From: Chrysomallon squamiferum | Taxonomy: Eukaryota; Mollusca; Gastropoda; Neomphalida; Peltospiridae | Assembly: GCA_012295275.1 (NCBI GenBank) | Contig: CM022665.1 | Coordinates: 15,127,476 to 15,191,475 of the forward strand | Length of the DNA stretch: 64,000 nt | Direction of reading: 5' to 3' | Part shown: one piece after another, positions 28,701 through 37,019 of the stretch | Position numbering within the stretch: position 1 is the stretch's first letter | How the letters are laid out: each line of letters begins with the position of its first letter | Translations under genes and position numbers: made by a program | Notes under the pieces: model-generated | The model's input: only the letters and a program-made list of their open reading frames with translations | Databases searched by the model: none | Told to the model about the DNA's origin: nothing

Positions 28701-31700
28701 AAGAATCAGTTATATGTAAATTATGATTAAGCACTTGATACTTTTTTTTATAAAATACTGGGAATCTTAAATATTATACTTGTAAATCAGTTTGCTAATG
28801 TAAATAAATGATATTTTAAAAATTTAATAAACTTGGTTTTGATTTTATATTTACTGTAAAACTGAAACACTGTTTTGTCAAATAGAAATATAACATTATT
28901 AGGTAAATATGAAATATTTAGTTGTATCTTCTTTTTTTTTTTACTTTTTGAATTTATAGAAATGATGAAAAGAAGACTCGATCATTTCAATTAGTTTCTG
29001 AAATCAGTGCAATAATGGATGAAATTAAAGCTTGTATTCAGGAAATTAGTACACAACCAAATGCACAATGTGTTCTGCTGTTACGAAAGAAAGTCCTTAT
29101 GGGACAGTGGATAATAAAGGTATTCCTCTTATTAGTAGTAATAGTAATAGTAGCAATAATAGTAGTAGTATTCAGTTGTTATTTTTTTATGGTAATAATC
29201 ACTTTTTTCTTATCCTCCTTCATTGTCATCATCATCATTGTTTGTTTCTTTATATATATATGTTTTAGTTATTTATTTACTTACTTACTTATGTACTGAT
29301 TTCTTTTTCTTTTTTTTTCCTTTTTTTTTTTAATGGTATCAACAATGAACATTCTTAAAATTTGGTCTTGAAAATGCACCAGTCACAAAAACAAGTTTTA
29401 TTTCTAAAAAGGCTTTATATTAATAAACATTTTTTGTTCCCTTTTTTTTTTTTTTTTTTCCCCTTTTTTTATTTTTCTTTTTTTCCCCCAGTTAAGATCT
29501 GGTAGAGAATTTGTAAAAGAAGAATGCAGGGATTTCATTGAAATACTTGATAAGTTTGAGTTGAAAGCTTCTGATTTGTTTTTCATCTGTGTTGACAGAT
29601 CTACTGATGGACATGGTATTATTTTACATGTATTTCTTCCATAAATTTTAGCACAATTATTTTTATTTATATAACAGAAATAATTTTTCAAGCACTAGTA
29701 ATAAATGAATAAATATCTGTTTAATTACACTTCAAGACTTTAAATTATTAAAGGTCATTTACCTGCCAAAGCTACAGTTTTTAATATAATACTGACACAA
29801 AAGAGTAAAACATCTACTACTTATCATTTACTGTTAAGGGTTATTTTATATATATACTTCTTATATACATGAAAATTCATGTTATAGATCTGTCATGAAA
29901 TCATGGTAAAGAAAATAGTCAAGTGATTTTACTGAATAGGTTTTTACAATATTTTCCAGATTCTTCTTCTGAACAGGATTTGTCAGCACTCAGAGCAGAT
30001 CTGAAAACCCTGAACAATAATGTGTTAATTGTAGAAAAAAAAGTACTAGTGGCAATTAAGCTTTCAACTAATCTTGTAAAAAGAGATTTGATTGGCCGAT
30101 ATGTCAAAGAACTGACCTCCATGACCTCAGAACTTGTGTCAAGAATGGATTCATTGGCTACAGGTATTAATTTTGTATTTTTTTTTTATAAAGATAAAAA
30201 AATAATAATAATAAATAATCCACATTTGTGACTAATAAAATTGTTTTAAATTAAACATTAAAAATATTTCTATGGTTCATGGGCAATGTTGGTGGGTTTA
30301 TTATTATTAAATTAGCCTTGTACCTATATCTAATATTTGTCAGTTATGCCAAAACTTTGGAACAGATGTCAGTAAAATAATAATTATCAACATGCTTGAA
30401 ACTGAGCCAGTATAAATATGTAAGTAAATTAGATATGCCTTCTAGAAAATTTGACTTTTTTCAATAAATTTGTGATTAGTAATATTTAGTTATTGTCATG
30501 TTGCACCCTACCTTTTTTCACAGTAATTTTATGCTTTGTTAAGAAAAATTTTAGTTACAAATAAACTGTTAGTAGTTGAGCTTCAATTACAATTCTTGTT
30601 ATAGGTTTATTTATGATTGTGTGACAATTATTACATTTTTGTTATTACAAAAATGATAGATCATTATAAAAAAAAAAATTAAAAAATTAAACATTATTCA
30701 ACTATCTGGATTACTGGAAACTAAGAAAATAAATTAATTCAAAAATGAATTAAAAATATATGTCATAAATTTATTATTTCAGATTTTATCATGAGAAAAA
30801 TATGTGACTATAAGAAATATTTCAGACTAGTTAATCACTAAAATTATTATCTGTATTCTGTTAAGGTACTGATAATGAAGGCCAAAGTTCAGAATTGTAT
30901 CAGCTTAAACTACAATGGGCTGCAAACATTAAGAGATTGATTTTGACTTTGGAAAACATGACGGATGTGAGGAAAACTTTGGTTCCAGGTGACAATAAAC
31001 AGCATTTTAAATGTTTACCAGCTTTTTTATTTTGTCATTAAATTTTTTTTTTAATTTTATTTAATTTTTTTTTTTTTTTTAAATCTTAATTTTCTTCACA
31101 TTCTTATATTTAAATAATAAATATTATTTTCCTCAAAAAAAAGATACAGAAACGATGTTTGTCATGTTGTTTTTTCGTAATTTAAAACATTTTTATAAAG
31201 TTATTAATTTAACAGTACATTACATTTTGGGGATGTTTTTTTCTTTGTTGGGTTGTTTATTTTAAAATATTATTATTATTATTTTTAATAAAGAAATAAA
31301 GAAACTGATCGGCAGCTGTTTAATCAGACTGACAGAAAGGTCTGAGAAGGTAAAATCTGAAATAAAATCAACTTCAGTCAACAAGAAAGAAAACCGGTCC
31401 AGCCATCAAAGTAAGGGAGAGAACTCATCTGATAAAGACAATAACAAACAATGTGAGCAAAGACTCTCTGATGGAGAGAAAACAAAAATTCTTAAACTCA
31501 GTAAATCAGAAGAAACTGGAAGGATTTTTAAAGATTCATTTGAGGAAAATGAAAATCTGTTGCTTGTCGTGAGTTTTTACTATATTATAAAAAATGTTAT
31601 TTCATATATTAAAAACTATCTGTGGTTGTATGAAAAAAGATAATGCTTGAAATCAGTTTGCTAATGTAAATAAATGATATTTAAAAAATTTAATAAATTT

Positions 31701-34700
31701 GGTTTTGATTTTATATTTAATATAAAACTGAAACACTGTTTTGTCAAACAGAAATATAACATTTTCAGGTAAATATGAAATATTTAGTTGTATCTTCTTT
31801 TTTTAGGAAATGATATAACATGACTAGTACCTGTAACTGGGATTTGGCCTATTTGGATAGAAATTAAAAGAAAGAAAGAATATTAATAAAATAAAAAAAA
31901 TTCTCATTCATTATTGAAAAGCATTTGGGTTTTTCATTCAGTCTACTAATGTCTCATTTTATAAAAAAAACACCAAAACCCAACAAACAACAGTAATAAA
32001 ATATTAAATTTAAATGTACATTTTATTTTTGTACAGAGAAGATTTGGACATCTGTATAGAGATCCAGACTATCAACCATGGGCTGATGACAATAATGATG
32101 TTGTTAAAACAGCAAAGAAGATTGCTGAGGATCTCTGTGATACTGAACTGTTTTGTAGATGTGGACAGTTTGATACTGATGTGAGTACAAGCACAAATGA
32201 AATGTATGATCTAAAATCTATAGATCTACATAAACAAAACAGTTTAAGCATAAATTTATTATTGAAATTTGATTTAAAATCAACAGACGTATTGCAGATG
32301 TTCTGATTTAAGCTTCGATTTAAAATCTTTACATTTATAGATGTTCCATTTTACACAAATTTATTATTATAAATGTTACAGTTTAAATGTAAAATTATTA
32401 ATGGAGTATGATTTAAAATCTTTAGACATCTACAGATGTTTTGTTTTAAACATAAATTAATTGTAGATGTTATAATTCAAATGAAAATTTATTATTGGAG
32501 ATTGATCATAACTATATAAGGGGTGTGCACAAATTGTACGATTGATAACTCATTTACTTAAAATTTCCTTAATGATTAATCCTGGCAAACTACAAATATA
32601 TTTTTATCACAATTCTTTTTCACAATATGTAAATCTATATAAATATCTTGCAAAGTAGACGCATTTCCATTGGTAGTTATAGCCAAATTTAACCAATCAG
32701 AAATGGCGATATTGCAGTTAGCAAGTATCACTAATTCTGAAGAGATTTTATTGTTATGATTACACAATAGCTATCTCTAATATTTTGTCTGTACCATTAC
32801 CACATTATTCATTAAAGTGTAACTTTAATGTTGTGTACAAATGAGGCACAACAAGTAACTATATGACTGAATTAGTGTGCACAAGGCATCAAGATGTCAC
32901 ATTATGTGCCATTATTATTAGTAAAGATTAGGATGAAATAAAAGTCATTTTAAATTTCATAAAATTACATTTTAATTTTTTATTTATTGATTTATTTTAT
33001 TATTATTATTATTAATTATTATTATTTTTTTTTTTTTTTGCAGGGTATTAATAGACTGTTTGAGAAAGTGGAATCTATTGCTGAAAATGGATTGAGGATG
33101 GAGCGTTATTTCAAGGTGCTAACTGATTACTGTGAAAAAAGGTAGGGTGTTTTACTTTATTTGAATACAGGTGAGAGTGAATATATATGTCCATGTGAAT
33201 GACTATGTGTGTTGTGTGTGTGTGTGTGTATGCACATGTGAAAGCATGAAATTACAGGCGTTGTTTGGGTGTGTGTGTGTTAGGGTTTTGTACGTGTATG
33301 TGTTTGCATGCCTGTGTGCTTGCTAAACAAAATTTCTTATTATCTCCAGTTTAAGAACAAAAGTCATCAGCTTTTTAATATTTTATAATTTTTTTTTTTA
33401 TTTTTTTTTTTTTTTTTTTTTTTTTATTAAATATATATATGAACTGTATCTTAAAGTCCAAATAATGTCATAAGAAATTACTTTTTCTAACTTTTTTTTG
33501 TTGAAATTATGTTTGTAATAGATAAAAATAAAAAAAAAAGATTAAAAAATAAGAAGTAAATAATAATAATAATAAAAAAGATAATGAAAAGAAAATTAAT
33601 TATTAGTGAATTATAGTGAAAATATTTATGTTCACACACACATACACAAAACTGATATAATGCCTGTTTAATTCAGTTTCTAACTACTTTATAGTCTGTC
33701 ATGTGAACTGCTCAAGCGAACTGAACTCATTGATACTTACGCTTCTCAACTTCAAGTCATTTTGAATGGACTGAAAAATTCTTCCAAAACTGCTCAGGTA
33801 AGTTAAAATGTATCGTTGGTGGTACTTATTTTCTAATATATTTTGTTATACACAAATAATTGTTTTGCATAATAATAAAGTATGACAAAGGCACACATTT
33901 CTGTCAATACTTGAAGGCCCAAAATTATTTTTTTTTTATAGTTTTGTCATTTCCATTCACATAAATACAAAGTAAATAATGCAACAAAAAACAAACTGAA
34001 TAAAAAATTGCAGTTATCTAACCTTATACATTCTTGCAAACTTGTTCTCGCAAAAAAATATATAAATAAAATGAAAACAAAATATATATATATAAATTGT
34101 TGTTTCAGTGTCTCCTATTGACATTTATTTATTTAATTTTTAAAATTAATTATTTATAATTTTAAATGTTTATTCTTCAAAAGGCATATAAATAAAGTTT
34201 CTACTGCTGGCCTTATATAATTAGATATTTTAAAAGAAAACATTCAAATTAAACAAAATAAATGTATTATTATTTATTAACACCAAATTCATTTTTATTG
34301 TAATAATAAATTTAACAAAACAAAACATTTTTATTTGATACTGTTTAACAAAAAAGAGCATTACTGTTTTATATTTTAATATAAGAAATTTAGTTATTTT
34401 TTCAATAAACAAAACCTATTGTTGTTGTTGTATCAACAATTGTGTTAAACTTATTACCATTCTGTTAGTATTCAGTTAACAAAAGTTTATTGTTATTGTT
34501 TATTAAGTTTAAATATGGCTATACAATCTAGATTGTAACAGCCTGCCAAATTTGGGAACATTTGAGCAGAATAAGAAGAAATCAATACCTGTCTCTCTAT
34601 GTGGATGAAGGTTCAGTCAAATCAAACCATTTGCCCATGAATTTAACCAACCAAAGATTTAATTATAATACAAATGTTTATTTTAATCTCTTTAAATTCT

Positions 34701-35565
34701 ACAGACTGTTCTCATGCTGCTTCACAACAGCAACAATTTGGTTGAAGCTGTTCTGGATACATTTACCACTGCAGAAATGATCTGTGTAAAGGTAAATAAA
34801 AAAAATGAGATGATGTAGTTTCCATTTTCTGAGTGTATTATTATTCATATATTGTTTTAATATTAGAAAAATGTTCACTCATTTAAATGCATACTACAGT
34901 TGTATTCTCTTTTAGTATAATATTTTAATTTTTTCTTCCCCCTTTTTTTTCCTTATTTCTTTCTTTCTTTCTTTTGTTCTTTTTTTTTTTTTGCAAGGGG
35001 ATACAAATTACATTGAATACTGAAACTGATTTTAAAAAGATTTGCCACTTAATGAAGTTTTAAAAATTTCTAGTGAATGAAATGAAGATAAAACCGCCTG
35101 AATTTCAAATTATTAATTTTCAGTTGTCAAGATCATCTAAGAATATGTATATGAAATAAGATTGGTTTTAATTTACAGAAGCAACGTATTTTTTGTAACA
35201 CAGGAACCTGTCTATGATGACCACATTAAAGGATTGTGCAAAAGTGATTGTTACAGACAGGTGGTTATCATACAGATGTGTGTATGTCTGTCAGTGTCTG
35301 TCTGTCTATCTGTCTGTCTCTCTTTCTCTGTGTAGGTAATAAAAAAAATATTCTTTTTTTTTTTTCCTTTAAGGGATTTCAGAAACCAATACCTGATGCA
35401 TACTCAGAAGAAGATAGCATTATTGATCTAATGAACCAATGGCAGGAGGTATTACAAAAATATCGAACCAATGAAAACCTTTGTGCTTCAACTGATGAAC
35501 TGGGACTCAGAAGAGTTGATCATAAGCCTTGGCCATCTTTGACCGATATTTTTAAAAAAAATTAA
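11007..35565 (+). CDS. double-headed vinculin/alpha-catenin superfamily protein, about 1507 aa, 30 exons
   Basis: Probable actin-linked adhesion or cytoskeletal scaffold, by family. Exons: 11007-11243, 12267-12422, 12758-12880, 13354-13533, 16567-16626, 17224-17379, 18109-18182, 18604-18760, 20305-20353, 20665-20871, 21978-22175, 22536-22739, 23493-23564, 23947-24090, 24479-24643, 25461-25629, 26014-26146, 26771-26881, 27467-27647, 28257-28494, 28960-29119, 29492-29615, 29960-30163, 30866-30988, 31294-31568, 32037-32180, 33044-33141, 33695-33797, 34705-34791, 35374-35565. Every junction keeps frame. Family marks: VDVFTETTEPLENL near residue 360 (compare vinculin VSDVFSDTTTP), a W-containing helix then LYDITEPQVFLEMTG, and a tail with WADDNNDVVKTAKKIAE and NLVEAVLDTFTTAE. 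Vinculin is about 1066 and alpha-catenin about 900 residues, so this is much larger. The start is uncertain: a good acceptor precedes 11076, so residues 1-23 may be intronic. It could be a remote alpha-catulin relative or a separate paralogue. Confidence 0.78.
11415..11475 (+). mobile_element. SINE tail fragment
   Basis: The stretch around TCATTGGGAAGGTGTATG and TTTCTGCTAACTGAAAATG resembles the tail of the SINE at 1160-1343. The head is not clear. It lies in intron 1 of the vinculin-like gene. Confidence 0.4.
11691..11800. mobile_element. possible hAT-type terminus
   Basis: The sequence CAGTGTTTCTCACCCTTTTT followed by GTTCCATGTCCCACTT resembles terminal sequences of animal hAT elements. 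I could not find the opposite terminus or a target duplication, so the extent is a guess. Confidence 0.3.
12568..12609. repeat. (TC)n microsatellite
   Basis: An uninterrupted TC dinucleotide run of about 40 bp in intron 2 of the vinculin-like gene. Confidence 0.95.
13150..13395 (+). repeat. local duplication of the exon 4 acceptor region
   Basis: The segment 13150-13235 and the segment 13305-13395 share the sequence around TTTTATTTTATCTTGTAGAG and the following bases. The second copy is the true exon 4 border (13354). In the first copy the downstream frame meets a stop within a few codons, so it reads as a decayed decoy of the exon start. Confidence 0.65.
13801..13848. repeat. (TG)n microsatellite
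   Basis: A TG run of about 45 bp in intron 4 of the vinculin-like gene. Confidence 0.95.
15306..16145 (+). pseudogene. decayed Tc1-like transposase
   Basis: Translation in shifting frames gives the pattern of a Tc1/mariner-type transposase. The start MPRLSKNQIVHAIGML is followed by GRPPVYDV and LRPISATTVWNQLWEH. Then come LFTD plus SRF with a stop between them (normally FSDESRF), GLMVWGGITSHSQT, YQDDI and SPDLSPIEHV. Several stops and frameshifts break it and the Asn/Arg-Pro-His block is lost, so it is inactive. It lies in sense orientation in the intron between exons 4 and 5 of the vinculin-like gene. Terminal repeats could not be found. Confidence 0.85.
16290..16345 (+). mobile_element. 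SINE tail fragment
   Basis: TTTCCTGTCAGTGAGAAAATG followed by AAAAGATCCTTTGCTGCTAA matches the SINE tail seen at 1160-1343 and 54765-54875. It directly follows the Tc1-like remnant. Confidence 0.5.
16746..16960 (+). mobile_element. tRNA-derived SINE, degraded
   Basis: It carries an A-box-like GTAGCTCACTGGTTAATGC, a B-box-like GGTAGGTCTAGGGATCC, the core TTGCAACCAATTACTAACA-ACTGGTTTATCAAAGGCC, and GTAGCCCTTGGAATGGTGA near its end. The order is that of the other SINEs here. It sits in the intron between exons 5 and 6 of the vinculin-like gene. Confidence 0.6.
17729..18110 (+). repeat. degenerate tandem units in intron 6
   Basis: Three units begin with close variants of ATTATTAAATATTATCACTA followed by ACATTAGTTCTTT, at about 17729, 17888 and 18000. 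Spacing is 110-160 bp. The last unit leads straight into the acceptor of exon 7 at 18109. Confidence 0.6.
18270..18450 (-). mobile_element. tRNA-derived SINE, reversed and degraded
   Basis: Read on the minus strand it gives TGTAGCTCATGGTCTGAACC, then CATTCCAAACAGAAC, GTGGTGTATCAAA and CTGTCTGTAGGAAGGTAC, ending in a TATAAAGGATTATTTGTTGCT tail. This is the same order as the SINE at 1160-1343. It lies in intron 7 of the vinculin-like gene. Confidence 0.55.
18821..19630. mobile_element. 0.8-kb DNA element with terminal inverted repeats
   Basis: The left end TAACGTATATACTTGTGTAT and the inverse of the right end TACCGTATATACTTGTGTAC match for about 25 bp, with TA at both outer edges as a possible target duplication. 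Variants of the motif TCGACTTATAC recur just inside both ends. The interior is less A/T-rich than the surrounding intron and has no long open frame, so the element is non-autonomous. Its superfamily is not assigned. It sits in the intron between exons 8 and 9 of the vinculin-like gene. Confidence 0.75.
20846..21335 (+). repeat. degenerate array copying the end of exon 10
   Basis: Variants of AAGTTTTTCTTGAAATGACA-GGTTTG, which is the exon 10 3' end with its donor, recur at about 20846 (true border), 20951, 21166 and 21280. Stretches between them also recur (GTGAATATTGTTTGAAAA and CAATGCAAATGTTGTT). The later copies keep a GT or GA at the donor position but have lost the reading frame. Confidence 0.6.
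21860..21970. repeat. (TTA)n/(TCA)n tract next to the exon 11 acceptor
   Basis: About 110 bp of trinucleotide repeats end only a few bases before the exon 11 acceptor at 21977. The T-rich strand supplies most of the polypyrimidine tract. Confidence 0.85.
22884..23090 (+). repeat. two degenerate intronic units
   Basis: GGTAAATATCTAAATATCCAGAACAAGAAGATTGGTC near 22884 and GGTAAATATTCAGAATGAGAAGATTGGTC near 23042 are diverged copies about 155 bp apart, in the intron after exon 12. Confidence 0.5.
23493..24643 (+). other. Ser/Thr/Pro-rich linker between heads (exons 13-15)
   Basis: Residues about 601-727. The three exons encode low-complexity, apparently disordered sequence with SP motifs (ILSPVNST, FPLSPVGSPK) and few heptad-like hydrophobics. 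All three exons have phase 1 at both ends, so they can be skipped without breaking frame. The SP sites suggest phosphorylation by proline-directed kinases, which is inference only. Confidence 0.6.
25708..25748. repeat. (CA)n microsatellite
   Basis: A CA run of about 40 bp in intron 16 of the vinculin-like gene, followed by further CA- and TA-rich simple sequence to about 25855. Confidence 0.95.
28786..28967 (+). repeat. intronic segment duplicated at 31651-31815
   Basis: This stretch, from CAGTTTGCTAATGTAAATAA through TAGTTGTATCTTC to the exon 21 acceptor and the first bases of the exon, is present again at 31651-31815 in the intron after exon 25, with few differences. The second copy ends TTTTAGGAAATGATATAAC, so it includes a copy of the acceptor and exon start. 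Confidence 0.8.
31651..31815 (+). repeat. second copy of the exon 21 acceptor segment
   Basis: Partner of 28786-28967, inserted in the same orientation in the intron between exons 25 and 26. The exon-like bases after its AG diverge from exon 21 after about ten positions, so it is not a usable exon copy. Confidence 0.8.
32037..35565 (+). other. vinculin/alpha-catenin-type C-terminal tail bundle (exons 26-30)
   Basis: Residues about 1301-1507. The block W-x-DDNNDVVKTAKKIAED corresponds to the tail start in vinculin (WSSKGNDIIAAAKRMA) and alpha-catenin (GNDIIVLAKQM). Further matches are VESIAENGLRMERY to the alpha-catenin KKIAEAGSRMDKL helix, and SNNLVEAVLDTFTTAE to KNLMNAVVQTVKAS. The last exon adds a C-terminal arm with HKPWPSL. 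In the family this bundle binds F-actin. This is the best-supported part of the family assignment. Confidence 0.75.
32205..32510 (+). repeat. degenerate units after exon 26
   Basis: Variants of ATTTATTATTGAAATTTGATTTAAAATC and of ACAGATGTT-TGTTTTAA recur three to four times at roughly 80-110 bp intervals. Confidence 0.45.
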
Positions 35566-37019
35566 TTTTCAAATGTTTGTTGATGCAAGACTGTAATTCA
35601 GTGGCACAAATAACAAATTAAATAGTCTAAATATTCCAATAATTTCAGTAAATATAGCTTTAACTAATGATAGTTGATTTGTATCATTAATAATTATTTA
35701 TTTATTCATTCTCTTCTGTGTATGTGCCTGTATATCTTTGTTATCAGGTCCCATATATATATATATATATATATATACTACTCATTCATCAAATTCTTTT
35801 TCTTTTTTTTTTTTTGTTAATGTGATCTCATTTTTTAAATTATTGTCATTTAAATAACCTCTATTTCATGTTTTATGCACGTTTATTTTCTTTGTTGAAA
35901 ATTAGTATAAAGTTGATTTTTTTGATTTTTGTATTATTATTTTTTTTTTCTATTCATATGTGGGTGTGTATTGTTTAAAGTTATCAGCTTTTGATCTCAA
36001 AGTTTTTTTTTTTTTTTTTTTTATTTAAATAACCTTGGATGTTTTATTGTTAATGTTTTTCATGTTGATTTTCATATTACTGTATATCACACAAATGCAA
36101 TAAAAGAGTCTGAAAACCACTAAACATTGTTTTTTTATTATTGCTTTTAATTATTTAATTTAATATTTATTATATTATTTGTTTATAATGTTGTGTTTGT
36201 CTATTAATAATAGTAGCAGGGCGATGGTAATGTTAGCAGTAGTAGTAATAGTAGAGTAGCAGCAGTAATATATTTTGTACAAAAATTATTTAATGGCCAA
36301 TTTTTCTTGTTTTCTAAATCATCTGTGGTGATGCCGAGATAAAATCTCAGAACATTTTATACACTATTGATTGTTTTATTAGTTTCTATACAATATACTC
36401 TGCTAAAATAATGAAGTAAACATGTCTAGAAGATATCAACCCTGCAATGATTTACAGAGGCTACTGTGCCTTCATTTCAAGACGGATTTAGTGAAAATAA
36501 GGATCTCTTCGATGTTAAATAAGAAATAGTCTTCAAATACATTCAGTTTTCTTTATTATATATATTTTTTTATTTTCTCACAAATACATTTGAATTTTTA
36601 AAGTAATATTAAAATTTTAAATTCCATATCAAAGTGTTGTTGCTTTACAAGTGAGTATTTCAACTTATTAAAGTTCTACATTTTGTGCAAACAAATTGTA
36701 TAGATCTACAAGATAATACCTACATTTTGAAAATTTAGAATATAGGAGCCAGACTATTTGTTTATCTGGCTTTCAGAAAAATGGAATTGCCATAAAACTG
36801 GCTTTGGAAGTGTATTAATTAGTATCCATTACATACAATTTTATTCTTTAGATTTCACTATTTATTTTTATTTTAAATAGATAATAATCCTTGATTCAGA
36901 AAACCAGAAAATCCAGAAATCAGATTAGCTCTGGTTCCAGGTTTGCCAGTAAATGGTCAGGTATCTGTACTTCAAATGAATTATTTTTAATCAAAAGACA
37001 TTTAAATGTTTTTTAAATA
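35566..37019. other. 3' UTR of the vinculin-like gene and convergent intergenic region
   Basis: This interval holds the 3' UTR of the plus-strand gene and, from the other side, the 3' UTR of the first UGT-like gene (minus-strand AATAAA at 36861-36866). At about 36735-36960 is a stretch with TTATCTGGCTTTCAG at one side and, inverted, CAGAAAACCAGAAAATCCAG at the other. It resembles a decayed pogo/Tigger-like element and shares AGTGTATTAATT with 57065-57080. No other gene is visible. Confidence 0.4.
36099..36104 (+). terminator. candidate polyadenylation signal of the vinculin-like gene
   Basis: AATAAA lies 534 bases past the stop codon, after T-rich 3' UTR-like sequence that includes a short (AT)n run at 35753-35776. 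Other A/T-rich variants occur nearby, so the true site is not certain. Confidence 0.4.

Larger units (their letters stand above)
25461..31568 (+). other. head module 2 and charged linker (exons 16-25)
   Basis: Residues about 728-1300. Exons 21-24 repeat the order of exons 8-10. Exon 21 starts in phase 2 and ends in phase 0, as does exon 8; exon 22 runs from phase 0 to phase 1, as does exon 9. Exon 24 has a QW helix and ends in phase 1 one base into a Gly codon, as exon 10 does. Exon 25 then gives about 90 Ser/Lys/Glu/Asn-rich residues where vinculin has its proline-rich linker; no FPPPP-type motif is present. Confidence 0.55.
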
